Source: an uncultured Bacteroidota bacterium (lineage in GTDB: Bacteria; Bacteroidota; Bacteroidia; UKL13-3). From it: a stretch of DNA of 23,639 nt. Made by a program: the position numbers and the translations under genes. The stretch lies in NCBI GenBank assembly GCA_903898215.1, contig CAIUEQ010000089.1, forward strand, positions 1-23,639, in the 5' to 3' direction. Numbering within the stretch: the stretch's first letter is position 1; each line of letters opens with the position of its first letter. Below, piece by piece: positions 6,568 to 14,395 of this stretch. The notes under the pieces are model-generated. The model did not search any database. It saw only the letters and a program-made list of their open reading frames with translations, and had not been told where the DNA came from.

Positions 6568-7557
6568 CTATTTTAAAGAATAATCAGAATCCACCATTTT
6601 GTTTCCGGTGTTGTCGTTTACTGCATAATTAAATCCTGATTGTAAACAATAAGCTCCGTATTCGCCTTTTTTATTGAGTGCGATAAAACCAACTTGAATA
6701 TCTTTAAGATTTTTATTTCGTAATAATTGTAATTTCATAATTCGTTCAACAGCCAGCTTGCATGCATCTTTCGGAGAATTTCCATGACGCATTAATTCAA
6801 CAACCAAATGACTTCCTGCAATTCGAATCACTTCTTCACCATGACCGGTTGCTGTTGCTGCACCAATTTCATTATCGACATACAAACCGGCACCAATAAT
6901 TGGAGAGTCGCCAACACGACCGTGCATCTTATATGCCATTCCACTTGTAGTACATGCACCCGAAAGATTTCCGGCACTATCCATTGCAATCATTCCAATG
7001 GTATCATGATTTTCGATATTTACAACAGGCTTATAATCATTTTTCTTCAGCCATTCTTTCCATTCATTTTTTGTTTGTTCGTTCATGAAAGATTCTTTTT
7101 TGAATCCTTGAGAAAGTGCAAATTGCAATGCTCCATCGCCCACCAACATCACATGTGGTGTTTTTTCCATCACTGCTCTGGCAACAGAAATTGGATGTGA
7201 AATATATTCGAGTGATGCCACCGAACCTATATTTGAAAGTTCATCCATGATACATGCATCGAGTGTAACACGACCATCACGATCTGGTCTGCCACCAAGT
7301 CCGACAGTGCGTTGCATTGGATCTCCTTCAGGAACTTTTACACCAGCTTCAACAGCATCTAAAGCACGACCATTGTTTTTCAAAACTTCCCATGCTGCTT
7401 CATTTGCTTTCAAACCAAAATTCCATGTTGATAAAACAATCGGTTTATTTTTGGGTGATAAAATTAAATCAAATTCATTTTTTGAAAATACATTTAAAGG
7501 CACAGCTGCAGCACCAAGTGCCGAAAGTTTAATAAAATCTCTTCTTGATTTTTTCAT
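6568..7557 (-). CDS. Glycosylasparaginase (N4-(beta-N-acetylglucosaminyl)-L-asparaginase)
   Basis: This enzyme cleaves the amide bond between GlcNAc and asparagine after the protein part of an N-glycan has been degraded. It is a 329-residue N-terminal-nucleophile hydrolase. The precursor should cut itself before Thr186 in N-H-D-T-I-G-M, making that Thr the catalytic residue. The following G-R-V-G-D-S-P-I-I-G-A-G and T-A-T-G-H-G-E stretches are typical substrate-site segments. The N-terminus MKKSRRDFIKLSALGAAA is a twin-arginine signal, so the protein is probably exported folded, unlike its Sec-exported neighbours. The gene starts directly after the hexosaminidase stop with no spacing, indicating one transcript. 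The lysosomal human counterpart is aspartylglucosaminidase. Confidence 0.93.
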   Translation of the reverse strand: MKKSRRDFIKLSALGAAAVPLNVFSKNEFDLILSPKNKPIVLSTWNFGLKANEAAWEVLKNNGRALDAVEAGVKVPEGDPMQRTVGLGGRPDRDGRVTLDACIMDELSNIGSVASLEYISHPISVARAVMEKTPHVMLVGDGALQFALSQGFKKESFMNEQTKNEWKEWLKKNDYKPVVNIENHDTIGMIAMDSAGNLSGACTTSGMAYKMHGRVGDSPIIGAGLYVDNEIGAATATGHGEEVIRIAGSHLVVELMRHGNSPKDACKLAVERIMKLQLLRNKNLKDIQVGFIALNKKGEYGAYCLQSGFNYAVNDNTGNKMVDSDYSLK

Positions 7558-9825
7558 TTATCTAATACTAATTTCATCTATAAATAACCATGCATTTTCA
7601 CCTGCACCGGGCATTCCTTCAACAATTTTCCCAAAACACTCAGCAACAATTTTTACAAATCTCGATTCATGTTTGTCAAAATGAATATTAATTTTTCCTT
7701 CCGACTTTTGTATATCATCCGCATTAAGAATTGCAATTTTTGTAAAATTAATTCCATCGATTGAACTGTAAACTAAAATCTGTTTTGGTAAATATATCCA
7801 ACTTTCTTTTTTGTTTACAGCTTGAAAATTAATTTCTGAGAACGATTCATCTTTACCCAAATCAATCAATGCTTCCATATCCTTTCCACTCCAGCCAAGC
7901 CAGTTAAAGCCATGTTTGGCTTGGTCTCCATTGATTCCATCTACTAATGTAAAAGCACCATCGCCTTTATAATATTCAGATGGAGGATTTTTTAATTCAA
8001 TCTTTTTTCCGGTTGTTAAACTAAAATTAAATTTTCTTTCTATAGGATTTCCTTTCAATATTCCATTTTCAAAATATGCTGCTTTGATGGTTTGAGATTT
8101 ACCAATTAAAATTGGTGATGTATATTTCAATGAGTTCAATTCGGGGAGAGTTCCGTCAACAGTATACCGAATACCAGATTGATCAAAAGGAGTTGAAATT
8201 TCTAACTTCAATCCATTATTTTCATCAATGGCCTTTACTGTTGTTTTCAATTCAAATATAGATCTTGCATAACTGATATGAAGAGAATCGAGCAATACAA
8301 AATGCTGCGTTAATCTTCGAACAAAATTATTGTAATTTCTGTCAGATTTTTTGCTCCACAATACTTCAGCCAAAGCTGTCATTCGTGGCATCGACATGTA
8401 TTCAACATATTCAGGAGTTGCAATATATTCTGTCCACACATTTCCTTGCGCACCTAATATATAAGTAGATTCATCAACAGTTAACGTATCCGGAGTTGGT
8501 TCGTATAAATAAGTTTTCTCAACTGTTGTATAACCACCAATTGCTAAAGGTTCGTTTTGAGGGTTGCCTTGGTAATGGTCGAAATAACAATATCCTCCGG
8601 GTGTCATCACTACTTGATGTTTTTGCTTGGCTGCAGCAATTCCACCATCAATACCACGCCAACTCATCACTGCAGCATTTGGAGCTAAACCGCCTTCCAA
8701 AATTTCATCCCATCCAATAATTTGTCGGCCTTTTGAGTTTACAAATTTTTCGATTCTTCTGATAAAATAACTTTGCAATTCGTGTTCATCTTTTAAGTTT
8801 TCTCTCTTAATTATTTGTTTACACAAATCCGATTTTACCCATTCTTCTTTTGGAACTTCATCACCACCGATATGAATATATTTAGAAGGAAAAAGATCAA
8901 TCACTTCCGTTAAAACATTTTCCAAAAATTGAAATGTTTCATCTGAAGGGCAATACACATTATTTTCTACACCCCAGCTCATACCAACATCAACAGTCTT
9001 CCCTGAGCAAGAATATTCGGGATATGAAGACAAAGCTGCAAGTGAATGTCCGGGCATTTCAATTTCTGGAACGATCGTTACGTGCCTAAGGTTTGCATAA
9101 TTCACAATTTCACGAATGTCATCCTGAGTATAAAATCCACCATATTTTATCGTATCAAATTTATTATCAGCATACGCACCAACCATCGAACCTTTTCGCC
9201 ATGCACCAATTTCGGTAAGCTTTGGATATTTTTTTATTTCAATTCTCCATCCCTGATCATCGGTTAAATGCCAATGAAAAACATTCATTTTATACATTGC
9301 AATGCAATCGATATATTTTTTAATGAATTCTTTTGGAAAGAAATGTCGGCTTACATCAAGATGCATTCCTCGCCATGAATAACGTGGTTTATCAGAAATT
9401 TCAACACAGGGTATTTTTATAGAATTTGATTTATTAATACCAATCAATTGTAGCAATGTTTGGATACCATAAAATATTCCTTCTGGATTTGGTGCTGAAA
9501 TATTTACGTTATTTTTTGTGATAGATAAATTATAGGAAGAAGTTTTTGTTTCAATATTTGAGTTGAGATGAACATAAATATGTTTTGCTGATTTATTTTT
9601 TTTATCTGAAAATTTCAAATCGAATCCTGTTCTGATTTTTAATTGTTCAACTAAGTATTTTGATTCGAATGATTTTTTATCCGTTGAGAAAACAAAAGTT
9701 GATTTATCAAGAACGAAACTGTCGATTGAAACGTTAACAATTGAAGGGATTGGAATCAATGGCAATTGGGCAATTGCAAAGAATCTAAAATGAATAATGA
9801 ACAATACAATTAAAACTTTTTTCAT
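7558..9825 (-). CDS. Beta-N-acetylhexosaminidase, glycoside hydrolase family 20
   Basis: This exported 755-residue enzyme removes terminal beta-linked GlcNAc or GalNAc by substrate-assisted catalysis. A Sec signal peptide spans residues 1-19 (cut after F-A-I-A). A GH20b domain covers about 22-145 and the catalytic barrel about 148-510. The barrel holds H-W-H-L-T-D-D-Q-G-W (184-193) and the catalytic pair Asp322-Glu323 in H-I-G-G-D-E-V. A small chitobiase C-terminal-like fold (Y-T-V-D-G-T-L-P, about 550-600) follows. The last 130 residues look like an F5/8 type C (discoidin) carbohydrate-binding domain, with D-G-I-N-G-D and W-L-G-W-S-G-K-D-M-E-A. It is first in the four-gene operon and probably drives its expression. 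Confidence 0.94.
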   Translation of the reverse strand: MKKVLIVLFIIHFRFFAIAQLPLIPIPSIVNVSIDSFVLDKSTFVFSTDKKSFESKYLVEQLKIRTGFDLKFSDKKNKSAKHIYVHLNSNIETKTSSYNLSITKNNVNISAPNPEGIFYGIQTLLQLIGINKSNSIKIPCVEISDKPRYSWRGMHLDVSRHFFPKEFIKKYIDCIAMYKMNVFHWHLTDDQGWRIEIKKYPKLTEIGAWRKGSMVGAYADNKFDTIKYGGFYTQDDIREIVNYANLRHVTIVPEIEMPGHSLAALSSYPEYSCSGKTVDVGMSWGVENNVYCPSDETFQFLENVLTEVIDLFPSKYIHIGGDEVPKEEWVKSDLCKQIIKRENLKDEHELQSYFIRRIEKFVNSKGRQIIGWDEILEGGLAPNAAVMSWRGIDGGIAAAKQKHQVVMTPGGYCYFDHYQGNPQNEPLAIGGYTTVEKTYLYEPTPDTLTVDESTYILGAQGNVWTEYIATPEYVEYMSMPRMTALAEVLWSKKSDRNYNNFVRRLTQHFVLLDSLHISYARSIFELKTTVKAIDENNGLKLEISTPFDQSGIRYTVDGTLPELNSLKYTSPILIGKSQTIKAAYFENGILKGNPIERKFNFSLTTGKKIELKNPPSEYYKGDGAFTLVDGINGDQAKHGFNWLGWSGKDMEALIDLGKDESFSEINFQAVNKKESWIYLPKQILVYSSIDGINFTKIAILNADDIQKSEGKINIHFDKHESRFVKIVAECFGKIVEGMPGAGENAWLFIDEISIR

Positions 9826-9841
9826 ACCTAATTGATAATTC

Positions 9842-9870
9842 CAAACGTATCAAATAAAGGTGAAACAAAA
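9842..9870 (-). promoter_or_regulatory. Possible promoter of the hexosaminidase operon
   Basis: On the minus strand, TACGTTTG (9849-9842) fits the Bacteroidota -7 consensus TAnnTTTG. A TTTTG at 9870-9866 lies 16 bases upstream as a possible -33 element, slightly closer than usual. Transcription would begin about 10 bases before the ATG at 9825, giving a very short leader. Confidence 0.4.
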
Positions 9871-9894
9871 AAGTAAAATCAAGTTTTATGAAAT

Positions 9895-9909
9895 CGGTAA
9901 AAGTTACCG
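9895..9909. promoter_or_regulatory. Palindrome CGGTAA-AAG-TTACCG in a divergent intergenic region
   Basis: A perfect 6-bp inverted repeat with a 3-base centre lies in the 136-bp gap between the divergent hexosaminidase operon and the LOG-family gene, upstream of both candidate promoter boxes. It could be an operator. No regulator gene is adjacent, and a single site of this size may be chance. Confidence 0.3.
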
Positions 9910-9930
9910 CAACAAATAAATTTATTAGAT

Positions 9931-9938
9931 TAATTTTG
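9931..9938 (+). promoter_or_regulatory. Possible -7 promoter box of the LOG-family gene
   Basis: TAATTTTG fits TAnnTTTG and ends 23 bases before the ATG at 9962. No clear TTG -33 element is present at the expected distance, so the call is weak. Confidence 0.35.
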
Positions 9939-9961
9939 ATGAAAATTTAATTTACATTGTT

Positions 9962-10732
9962 ATGGCAAATGAAGGCTTTAAACAATTACGCGAAAAATAT
10001 CTCTTATCTGAAAATCGATTTTTAGAAGGTCCACGATCGCGAAGAAGGGAATTTTTATTTCTGATAAAAGTGATGCGGGAATTTATCAGAGGACTACGGA
10101 AATTGCATTTTATTGGTCCATGTGTGACGGTATTTGGTAGTGCACGATTTAAAGAAGACCACCCCTTTTACATCAAAGCGATGGAAGTTGGAAAAGCCAT
10201 AAGCAATCTTGGACTTACAGTTTTAACAGGCGGAGGCCCCGGAATTATGGAAGCAGCAAATCGTGGTGCTTTTGAAAATGGAGGACGATCAGTTGGATGT
10301 AATATTGTATTGCCTCACGAGCAAAAAGAAAATCCTTATGTACAAAAATCTGTTGGTTTCAGATACTTTTTTGTTCGTAAAATCTTATTGGTAAAATATT
10401 CCTATGCATTTATTTGTATGCCAGGTGGAATGGGAACCATGGATGAAATGTTTGAAGCGCTAACACTCATTCAGACAGGGAAAATAAAAAACTTTCCTGT
10501 TATCCTTTTTGGAATAGACTATTGGAAAAAGTTAACTGAATTGTTAAATGATATGGTTGTGAATGAAACAATTTCTGCTGAAGATCTTAAACTTTTATTA
10601 ATTACAGATTCGGTTGAAGAAATGACAAATCATATTCGTAAAAATGCCATTGAAGAATTTGGATTAAAAAAAGGGAAACACCTAAAACCATTGAAATGGT
10701 TAGGTGAATATCTTTACTGGAAAAAGGATTGA
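9962..10732 (+). CDS. LOG-family nucleotide 5'-monophosphate phosphoribohydrolase-like protein (TIGR00730)
   Basis: This 256-residue Rossmann-fold protein has the family signatures V-F-G-S-A-R-F (57-63), T-G-G-G-P-G-I-M-E-A-A-N-R-G (89-102) and P-G-G-M-G-T-M-D-E (154-162). The last is the P-G-G-x-G-T-x-x-E motif that contacts the ribose-phosphate. Characterised members release the base from cytokinin nucleotides or cleave AMP and other nucleoside monophosphates (PpnN-type). In a bacterium without known cytokinin use, a nucleotide-salvage or stress role is more likely, but the substrate cannot be told from sequence. A longer N-terminal extension (about 50 residues) precedes the core. It ends with TGA and is convergent with the ABC-F gene 6 bases away. 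Confidence 0.88.
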   Translation: MANEGFKQLREKYLLSENRFLEGPRSRRREFLFLIKVMREFIRGLRKLHFIGPCVTVFGSARFKEDHPFYIKAMEVGKAISNLGLTVLTGGGPGIMEAANRGAFENGGRSVGCNIVLPHEQKENPYVQKSVGFRYFFVRKILLVKYSYAFICMPGGMGTMDEMFEALTLIQTGKIKNFPVILFGIDYWKKLTELLNDMVVNETISAEDLKLLLITDSVEEMTNHIRKNAIEEFGLKKGKHLKPLKWLGEYLYWKKD

Positions 10733-10738
10733 TATTTT

Positions 10739-12373
10739 TTATTTAGAAGTTAAAGCCCCTGCATACATTTTTTCTTTCAATGCTTTGATGTTTTCATCTG
10801 CAATATATTCATCGTAAGACATGCGTTTATCGATTATCCCTTTAGGTGTAATTTCGATTACCCTGTTGGCGATTGTTTGTACAAATTCATGATCATGAGA
10901 AGTGAATAGCGCAATATGTTTCCACTCATTTAAGGCATTGTTAAAACCTGTAATTGTTTCCAAATCGAGATGATTAGTAGGCTCATCCAATATCAAACAA
11001 TTGGCGTTGGTAAGCATCATACGTGAAATCATACAACGAACTTTTTCTCCTCCACTCAACACGTTTGATTGTTTAAAAACTTCATCACCTGAAAACAACA
11101 TCTTGCCTAAAAAACCACGTATATAAGTTTCATCTTTTTCTACTGAATATTGACGTAACCAATCAATCAAATTATAATCTGAATCAAAAAACTTAGCGTT
11201 CTCATTTGGTAAATACGAACGAGTTATAGTTTGTCCCCAAACAAAAGTTCCTTTATCGGCAGTATCATTTCCCATCAGTATTTCGAAGAAAGCAGAAATA
11301 GCTAAATGTTCTTTTGAAAGCACAACAACTTTATCACCTTTATCAAGAGCAAAAGAAATATCATCAAATAATTTCACCCCTTCAGCAGATGTTTTTGAAA
11401 GTCCTTCCACTCTTAAAATCTGATCTCCGCAATCTCTATCCGGTTTAAAAATAATGCCCGGATATTTTCTGGTGGATGCTTTAATTTCATCCACAACTAA
11501 TTTTTCCAATAATTTTTTCCTGCTAGTTGCTTGTCGGGATTTTGAGGCATTTGCACTAAATCTTTCAATAAAATCCTGCAACTCTTTTCTCTTATCCTCC
11601 GTTTTTTTATTTTGATCAGAACGCTGACGTAAAGCAAGCTGACTGCTTTGATACCAGAAAGAATAGTTTCCTGAATAAAGAGAAATTTTCCCAAAATCAA
11701 TATCAGCAACATGCGTACAAACAGCATCTAAAAAATGTCGATCATGGGAAACTACGATCACGGTATTTTGAAAATCTGCTAAATAATTTTCTAGCCAGGT
11801 AATTGTTTCAACATCCAAATCATTTGTTGGCTCATCCAATAATAAAATATCAGGATTACCAAAAATAGCCTGAGCAAGCAATACACGAACTTTTTCTTTT
11901 CCGTTAAGCTCACTCATTTTTTTCTCATGATAGTTTTCCTTCACACCCAAATCGCTCAATAAATTTGCGGCATCACTTTCAGCATTCCATCCTTCCATTT
12001 CTGCAAAAAGATGTTCAAGGTCTGCAACTTTTTCACCATCAGCATCACTAAAATCGGGTTTTGCGTAGATAGCATTTTTCTCATGCATGATTTCCCACAA
12101 ACGCTTATTTCCCATCATCACCGTTTCTAAAACCTGGTACTCATCAAATTCATGGTGATCTTGTTTGAGAACACTTAGGCGTTCGCCAGGTGTGATAGAA
12201 ACATTTCCTGAAGAAGCATCAATATCTCCGGAAAGTATTTTTAAAAAAGTAGACTTACCGGCACCATTCGCGCCAATAATGCCATAGCAATTACCGGGAG
12301 TGAATTTTACATTCACCTCTTCAAACAACACACGCTTACCATAACGTAAGGAAAGATTTGCAACAGATATCAT
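10739..12373 (-). CDS. ABC-F family ATPase (ribosome-associated type) with one degenerate ATP site
   Basis: This 544-residue soluble protein has two ABC domains joined by a charged linker (about 240-300), the layout of ABC-F translation factors. It has no membrane segments. Domain 1 has an intact Walker A, G-A-N-G-A-G-K-S (34-41), and Walker B D-I-L-L-L-D-E-P (175-182), but its signature reads L-N-G-K-E (156-160) instead of L-S-G-G-E. Domain 2 has an intact signature, L-S-G-G-E (439-443), and Walker B L-I-L-D-E-P-T (460-466), but its Walker A is replaced by V-L-S-K-E-H-L-A-I-S (351-360), without G-K-S. Each ATP site pairs one Walker A with the other domain's signature, so one site is complete and the other is degenerate on both sides. 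The overall pattern is closest to YbiT-type ABC-F proteins. A role at the ribosome is inferred from the family. Confidence 0.9.
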   Translation of the reverse strand: MISVANLSLRYGKRVLFEEVNVKFTPGNCYGIIGANGAGKSTFLKILSGDIDASSGNVSITPGERLSVLKQDHHEFDEYQVLETVMMGNKRLWEIMHEKNAIYAKPDFSDADGEKVADLEHLFAEMEGWNAESDAANLLSDLGVKENYHEKKMSELNGKEKVRVLLAQAIFGNPDILLLDEPTNDLDVETITWLENYLADFQNTVIVVSHDRHFLDAVCTHVADIDFGKISLYSGNYSFWYQSSQLALRQRSDQNKKTEDKRKELQDFIERFSANASKSRQATSRKKLLEKLVVDEIKASTRKYPGIIFKPDRDCGDQILRVEGLSKTSAEGVKLFDDISFALDKGDKVVVLSKEHLAISAFFEILMGNDTADKGTFVWGQTITRSYLPNENAKFFDSDYNLIDWLRQYSVEKDETYIRGFLGKMLFSGDEVFKQSNVLSGGEKVRCMISRMMLTNANCLILDEPTNHLDLETITGFNNALNEWKHIALFTSHDHEFVQTIANRVIEITPKGIIDKRMSYDEYIADENIKALKEKMYAGALTSK

Positions 12374-12454
12374 GGGAAAAAATTTGAGGGTGCGAAAGTA
12401 GGTGAAAAGAAGTGATTTTACAGATTGGGTATTTTTAAAACTTGACTTTGCATT

Positions 12455-12513
12455 CTTTGCGATTTTTCCTTAGCTCACTTTGCGGTTGTTTTTTTACCGC
12501 TATGGTCGCAAAG
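12455..12513. repeat. Nested inverted repeat, TTTGCG-type dispersed repeat copy 2
   Basis: Outer arms CTTTGCGA (12455-12462) and TCGCAAAG (12506-12513) enclose a smaller hairpin GCGGT / ACCGC (12482-12486 with 12496-12500). The left half resembles 3283-3343. This lies in the 225-base gap between the divergent starts of the ABC-F gene and tsaE. No TAnnTTTG promoter box was found in the gap. The transcript form could fold, but nothing marks it as a known RNA. Confidence 0.45.
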
Positions 12514-12598
12514 GTTGCGCAATGTTCGCAATGAAATATTATTGGACAACCTTATCAATTCTAAAATAAAAAATGAATATTTTTACCGCATATAAAAA

Positions 12599-13012
12599 AT
12601 GAAATTAACTTATACATTAGAACAAATAAATGCTGCAGCAATGCAAAGCATCAAGTCATCAAATAACCGAAAAATATGGTCATTTGAAGGAGAAATGGGT
12701 GCGGGGAAAACCACAATAATAAAAGCAATTTGTCATACTCTCGGAGTAATTGATGAAGTATCGAGCCCTACTTTTTCATTGGTAAATGAATATAAAACCA
12801 AAGATGGAAAAACTATTTACCATTTTGATTTTTACAGGATAAAAAACATCGAAGAAGTTTATGATATTGGCTATGAAGATTATTTTTTCAGTGGAAATAT
12901 TTGCCTGATCGAGTGGCCAGAAAAAATTAAAGAGCTGCTTAAAGAAGAAGATGTTTATAAAATAAAAATTGAAAAGGTGGGTGATGATGGAAGAGAGGCA
13001 ACTTTTTTATAA
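12599..13012 (+). CDS. tsaE: tRNA threonylcarbamoyladenosine biosynthesis ATPase TsaE
   Basis: TsaE is the small ATPase that works with TsaD and TsaB to make the t6A modification at position 37 of ANN-decoding tRNAs. The 137-residue length is typical. The Walker A G-E-M-G-A-G-K-T-T spans 31-39, followed by the family motif S-S-P-T-F-S-L-V-N-E-Y, H-F-D-F-Y-R and L-I-E-W-P-E-K. It stands alone on the plus strand between two minus-strand genes. Its 3' end overlaps the methyltransferase stop region by 6 bases in convergent orientation. The other t6A genes are not in the window. Confidence 0.95.
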   Translation: MKLTYTLEQINAAAMQSIKSSNNRKIWSFEGEMGAGKTTIIKAICHTLGVIDEVSSPTFSLVNEYKTKDGKTIYHFDFYRIKNIEEVYDIGYEDYFFSGNICLIEWPEKIKELLKEEDVYKIKIEKVGDDGREATFL

Positions 13013-14386
13013 CTCTTTCAAAATTCTTAAATGCGTTGGCAAATAATTATTGATACGGTTTTGTAAAACTTTTACCCAACCAATGCCAAGTCCTTCGTAC
13101 TTTAATAAATAGATTCCTTGCTCATATTTATTATTCAAAATCAAGGTGTCTTTCCTTAAAAATTTTATCGCTTCCTCTTTTGTGATATCAATACTTTTAA
13201 CATCTTTTGATAAGGCATTTGATAGTGCGAGATAATGCGAAGGAATCAATTTATCTTTCATCATTTCGCCCATCAAAATTCCTGCATTTTTCAAATGAAG
13301 ATATTTTGCCAGAATGGATAAATTTTTTATTTGACTTTTCCTTATTGCATGAATATTTTTATTCCATTCGATAAATTCAAATTCATCAGGTTTATTAAGC
13401 CAAATTTTAATTTCATCTAAATTTTTACGTTGTACGAAAGTAAGTTTTTGCTCTCTGTACTTTGGAGTAACATTGATATCGGCAGGCTTTTGTAAAACTG
13501 TAATAAATAATCCCTCACCTTTTACTTTGTGGGGAAAGAATCGGTATGCGTTAATTTGTTGCTTCTCGACTACGCTCGAAGTGACAGATGATTTGATAAT
13601 TTGATGATTTTCATTTGTGTCAATTTTTATATTCAACAAACCAAATTCATTCATCATCCATGCTACATTTTCTTCATTTTCTTTTTTGTTGAATGTGCAG
13701 GTTGAGTAGATCAAAAAACCACCCGGTTTTAAGGCAGGCAAAACATCTTCGATAATTCGCTGTTGTCTGCCTGCACATAATTGAACATTATTTTCGCTCC
13801 ATTCAGAAATTGCATTTTTATCTTTACGGAACATCCCTTCACCACTGCAAGGAGCATCAACTAAAATAATATCAAAAAAAGTTGTCAAGGATGAAAAATC
13901 TTTAGGATCATTATTGCTGATCAATACATTTGGTTGCCCCCAACGCATCATATTTTCATCCAAAACATCTACTCGCGAGCGAATAATTTCATTACTCACC
14001 AGTAAATCATTCTCGCTTAACAAACTATTAATTAAAGTGCTTTTCCCACCGGGTGCTGCACATAAATCTAATACTTTTAAAGGTTGGTCAATTTGAGATA
14101 GCACTGTTTTTAAAACATGATTTAAAAACATAGATGAGCTTTCCTGCACATAATATGCTCCGGCATGAAACAGAGGATCGGCAATGAATGAAGGTCTTAG
14201 TTTTAAATATCGTCCTTCATCACACCATTCAACTTTTTCTTCTTCTTCAAAAACAGTTGATGGTTTAAAAGGGTTTTTCCTAACAGAAGTAATAGGTTCT
14301 TTTTCTAGTGCTAAAAAAAAAGATTCAGACTCTGCGTCAAGCAAAATCCGAATCTCTTCTTTAAATTTTTCAGGGAGTATTATCAC
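13007..14386 (-). CDS. RsmF/RsmB-type RNA cytosine-C5 methyltransferase (NOP2/Sun family) with an embedded dispersed repeat
   Basis: This enzyme is predicted to methylate cytosine C5 in rRNA with S-adenosylmethionine. Its 459 residues match the RsmF-like form with a C-terminal RNA-binding extension. The SAM-binding motif V-L-D-L-C-A-A-P-G-G-K-S spans 105-116. The two cysteines of the mechanism are Cys180 in D-A-P-C-S-G-E-G and Cys230 in Y-S-T-C-T-F, with Cys230 expected to attack the base. After the barrel, residues 259-276 (N-H-Q-I-I-K-S-S-V-T-S-S-V-V-E-K) are encoded by two dispersed repeats (13562-13610) that occur elsewhere in the window outside genes. The reading frame passes through them, and the conserved Y-R-F-F-P-H-K-V-K-G-E-G resumes at 281. 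The insertion lies in a variable loop, so the enzyme is probably active. Confidence 0.9.
   Translation of the reverse strand: MIILPEKFKEEIRILLDAESESFFLALEKEPITSVRKNPFKPSTVFEEEEKVEWCDEGRYLKLRPSFIADPLFHAGAYYVQESSSMFLNHVLKTVLSQIDQPLKVLDLCAAPGGKSTLINSLLSENDLLVSNEIIRSRVDVLDENMMRWGQPNVLISNNDPKDFSSLTTFFDIILVDAPCSGEGMFRKDKNAISEWSENNVQLCAGRQQRIIEDVLPALKPGGFLIYSTCTFNKKENEENVAWMMNEFGLLNIKIDTNENHQIIKSSVTSSVVEKQQINAYRFFPHKVKGEGLFITVLQKPADINVTPKYREQKLTFVQRKNLDEIKIWLNKPDEFEFIEWNKNIHAIRKSQIKNLSILAKYLHLKNAGILMGEMMKDKLIPSHYLALSNALSKDVKSIDITKEEAIKFLRKDTLILNNKYEQGIYLLKYEGLGIGWVKVLQNRINNYLPTHLRILKEL
13562..13586 (-). repeat. Dispersed palindromic repeat, copy 2, inside a coding sequence
   Basis: On the minus strand this reads TGTCACTTCGAGCGTAGTCG followed by AGAAG, and differs from 3132-3156 by a single base. 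It encodes part of residues 267-275 of the methyltransferase. Confidence 0.65.
13587..13610 (+). repeat. AT-rich dispersed repeat, copy 2, inside a coding sequence
   Basis: GATGATTTGATAATTTGATG plus four bases matches 1402-1425 after hmgA at about 21 of 24 positions. It abuts the palindromic repeat, so the two appear to have entered the gene together. Confidence 0.55.
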
Positions 14387-14395
14387 TCCGCTAAC

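Noticed and set aside
6808..7200. Plus-strand 130-codon open frame, Cys/His/Thr rich
   Set aside because: It lies antisense within the glycosylasparaginase gene, whose frame carries clear catalytic motifs. The odd composition is typical of an antisense shadow.
7247..7684. Plus-strand 145-codon open frame spanning the glycosylasparaginase/hexosaminidase boundary
   Set aside because: It is antisense to two well-supported genes in a zero-gap operon and resembles no family.
12374..12598. Possible small RNA in the gap with nested inverted repeats
   Set aside because: The arms are short and widely spaced, no promoter or terminator brackets them, and the sequence resembles a dispersed repeat instead.
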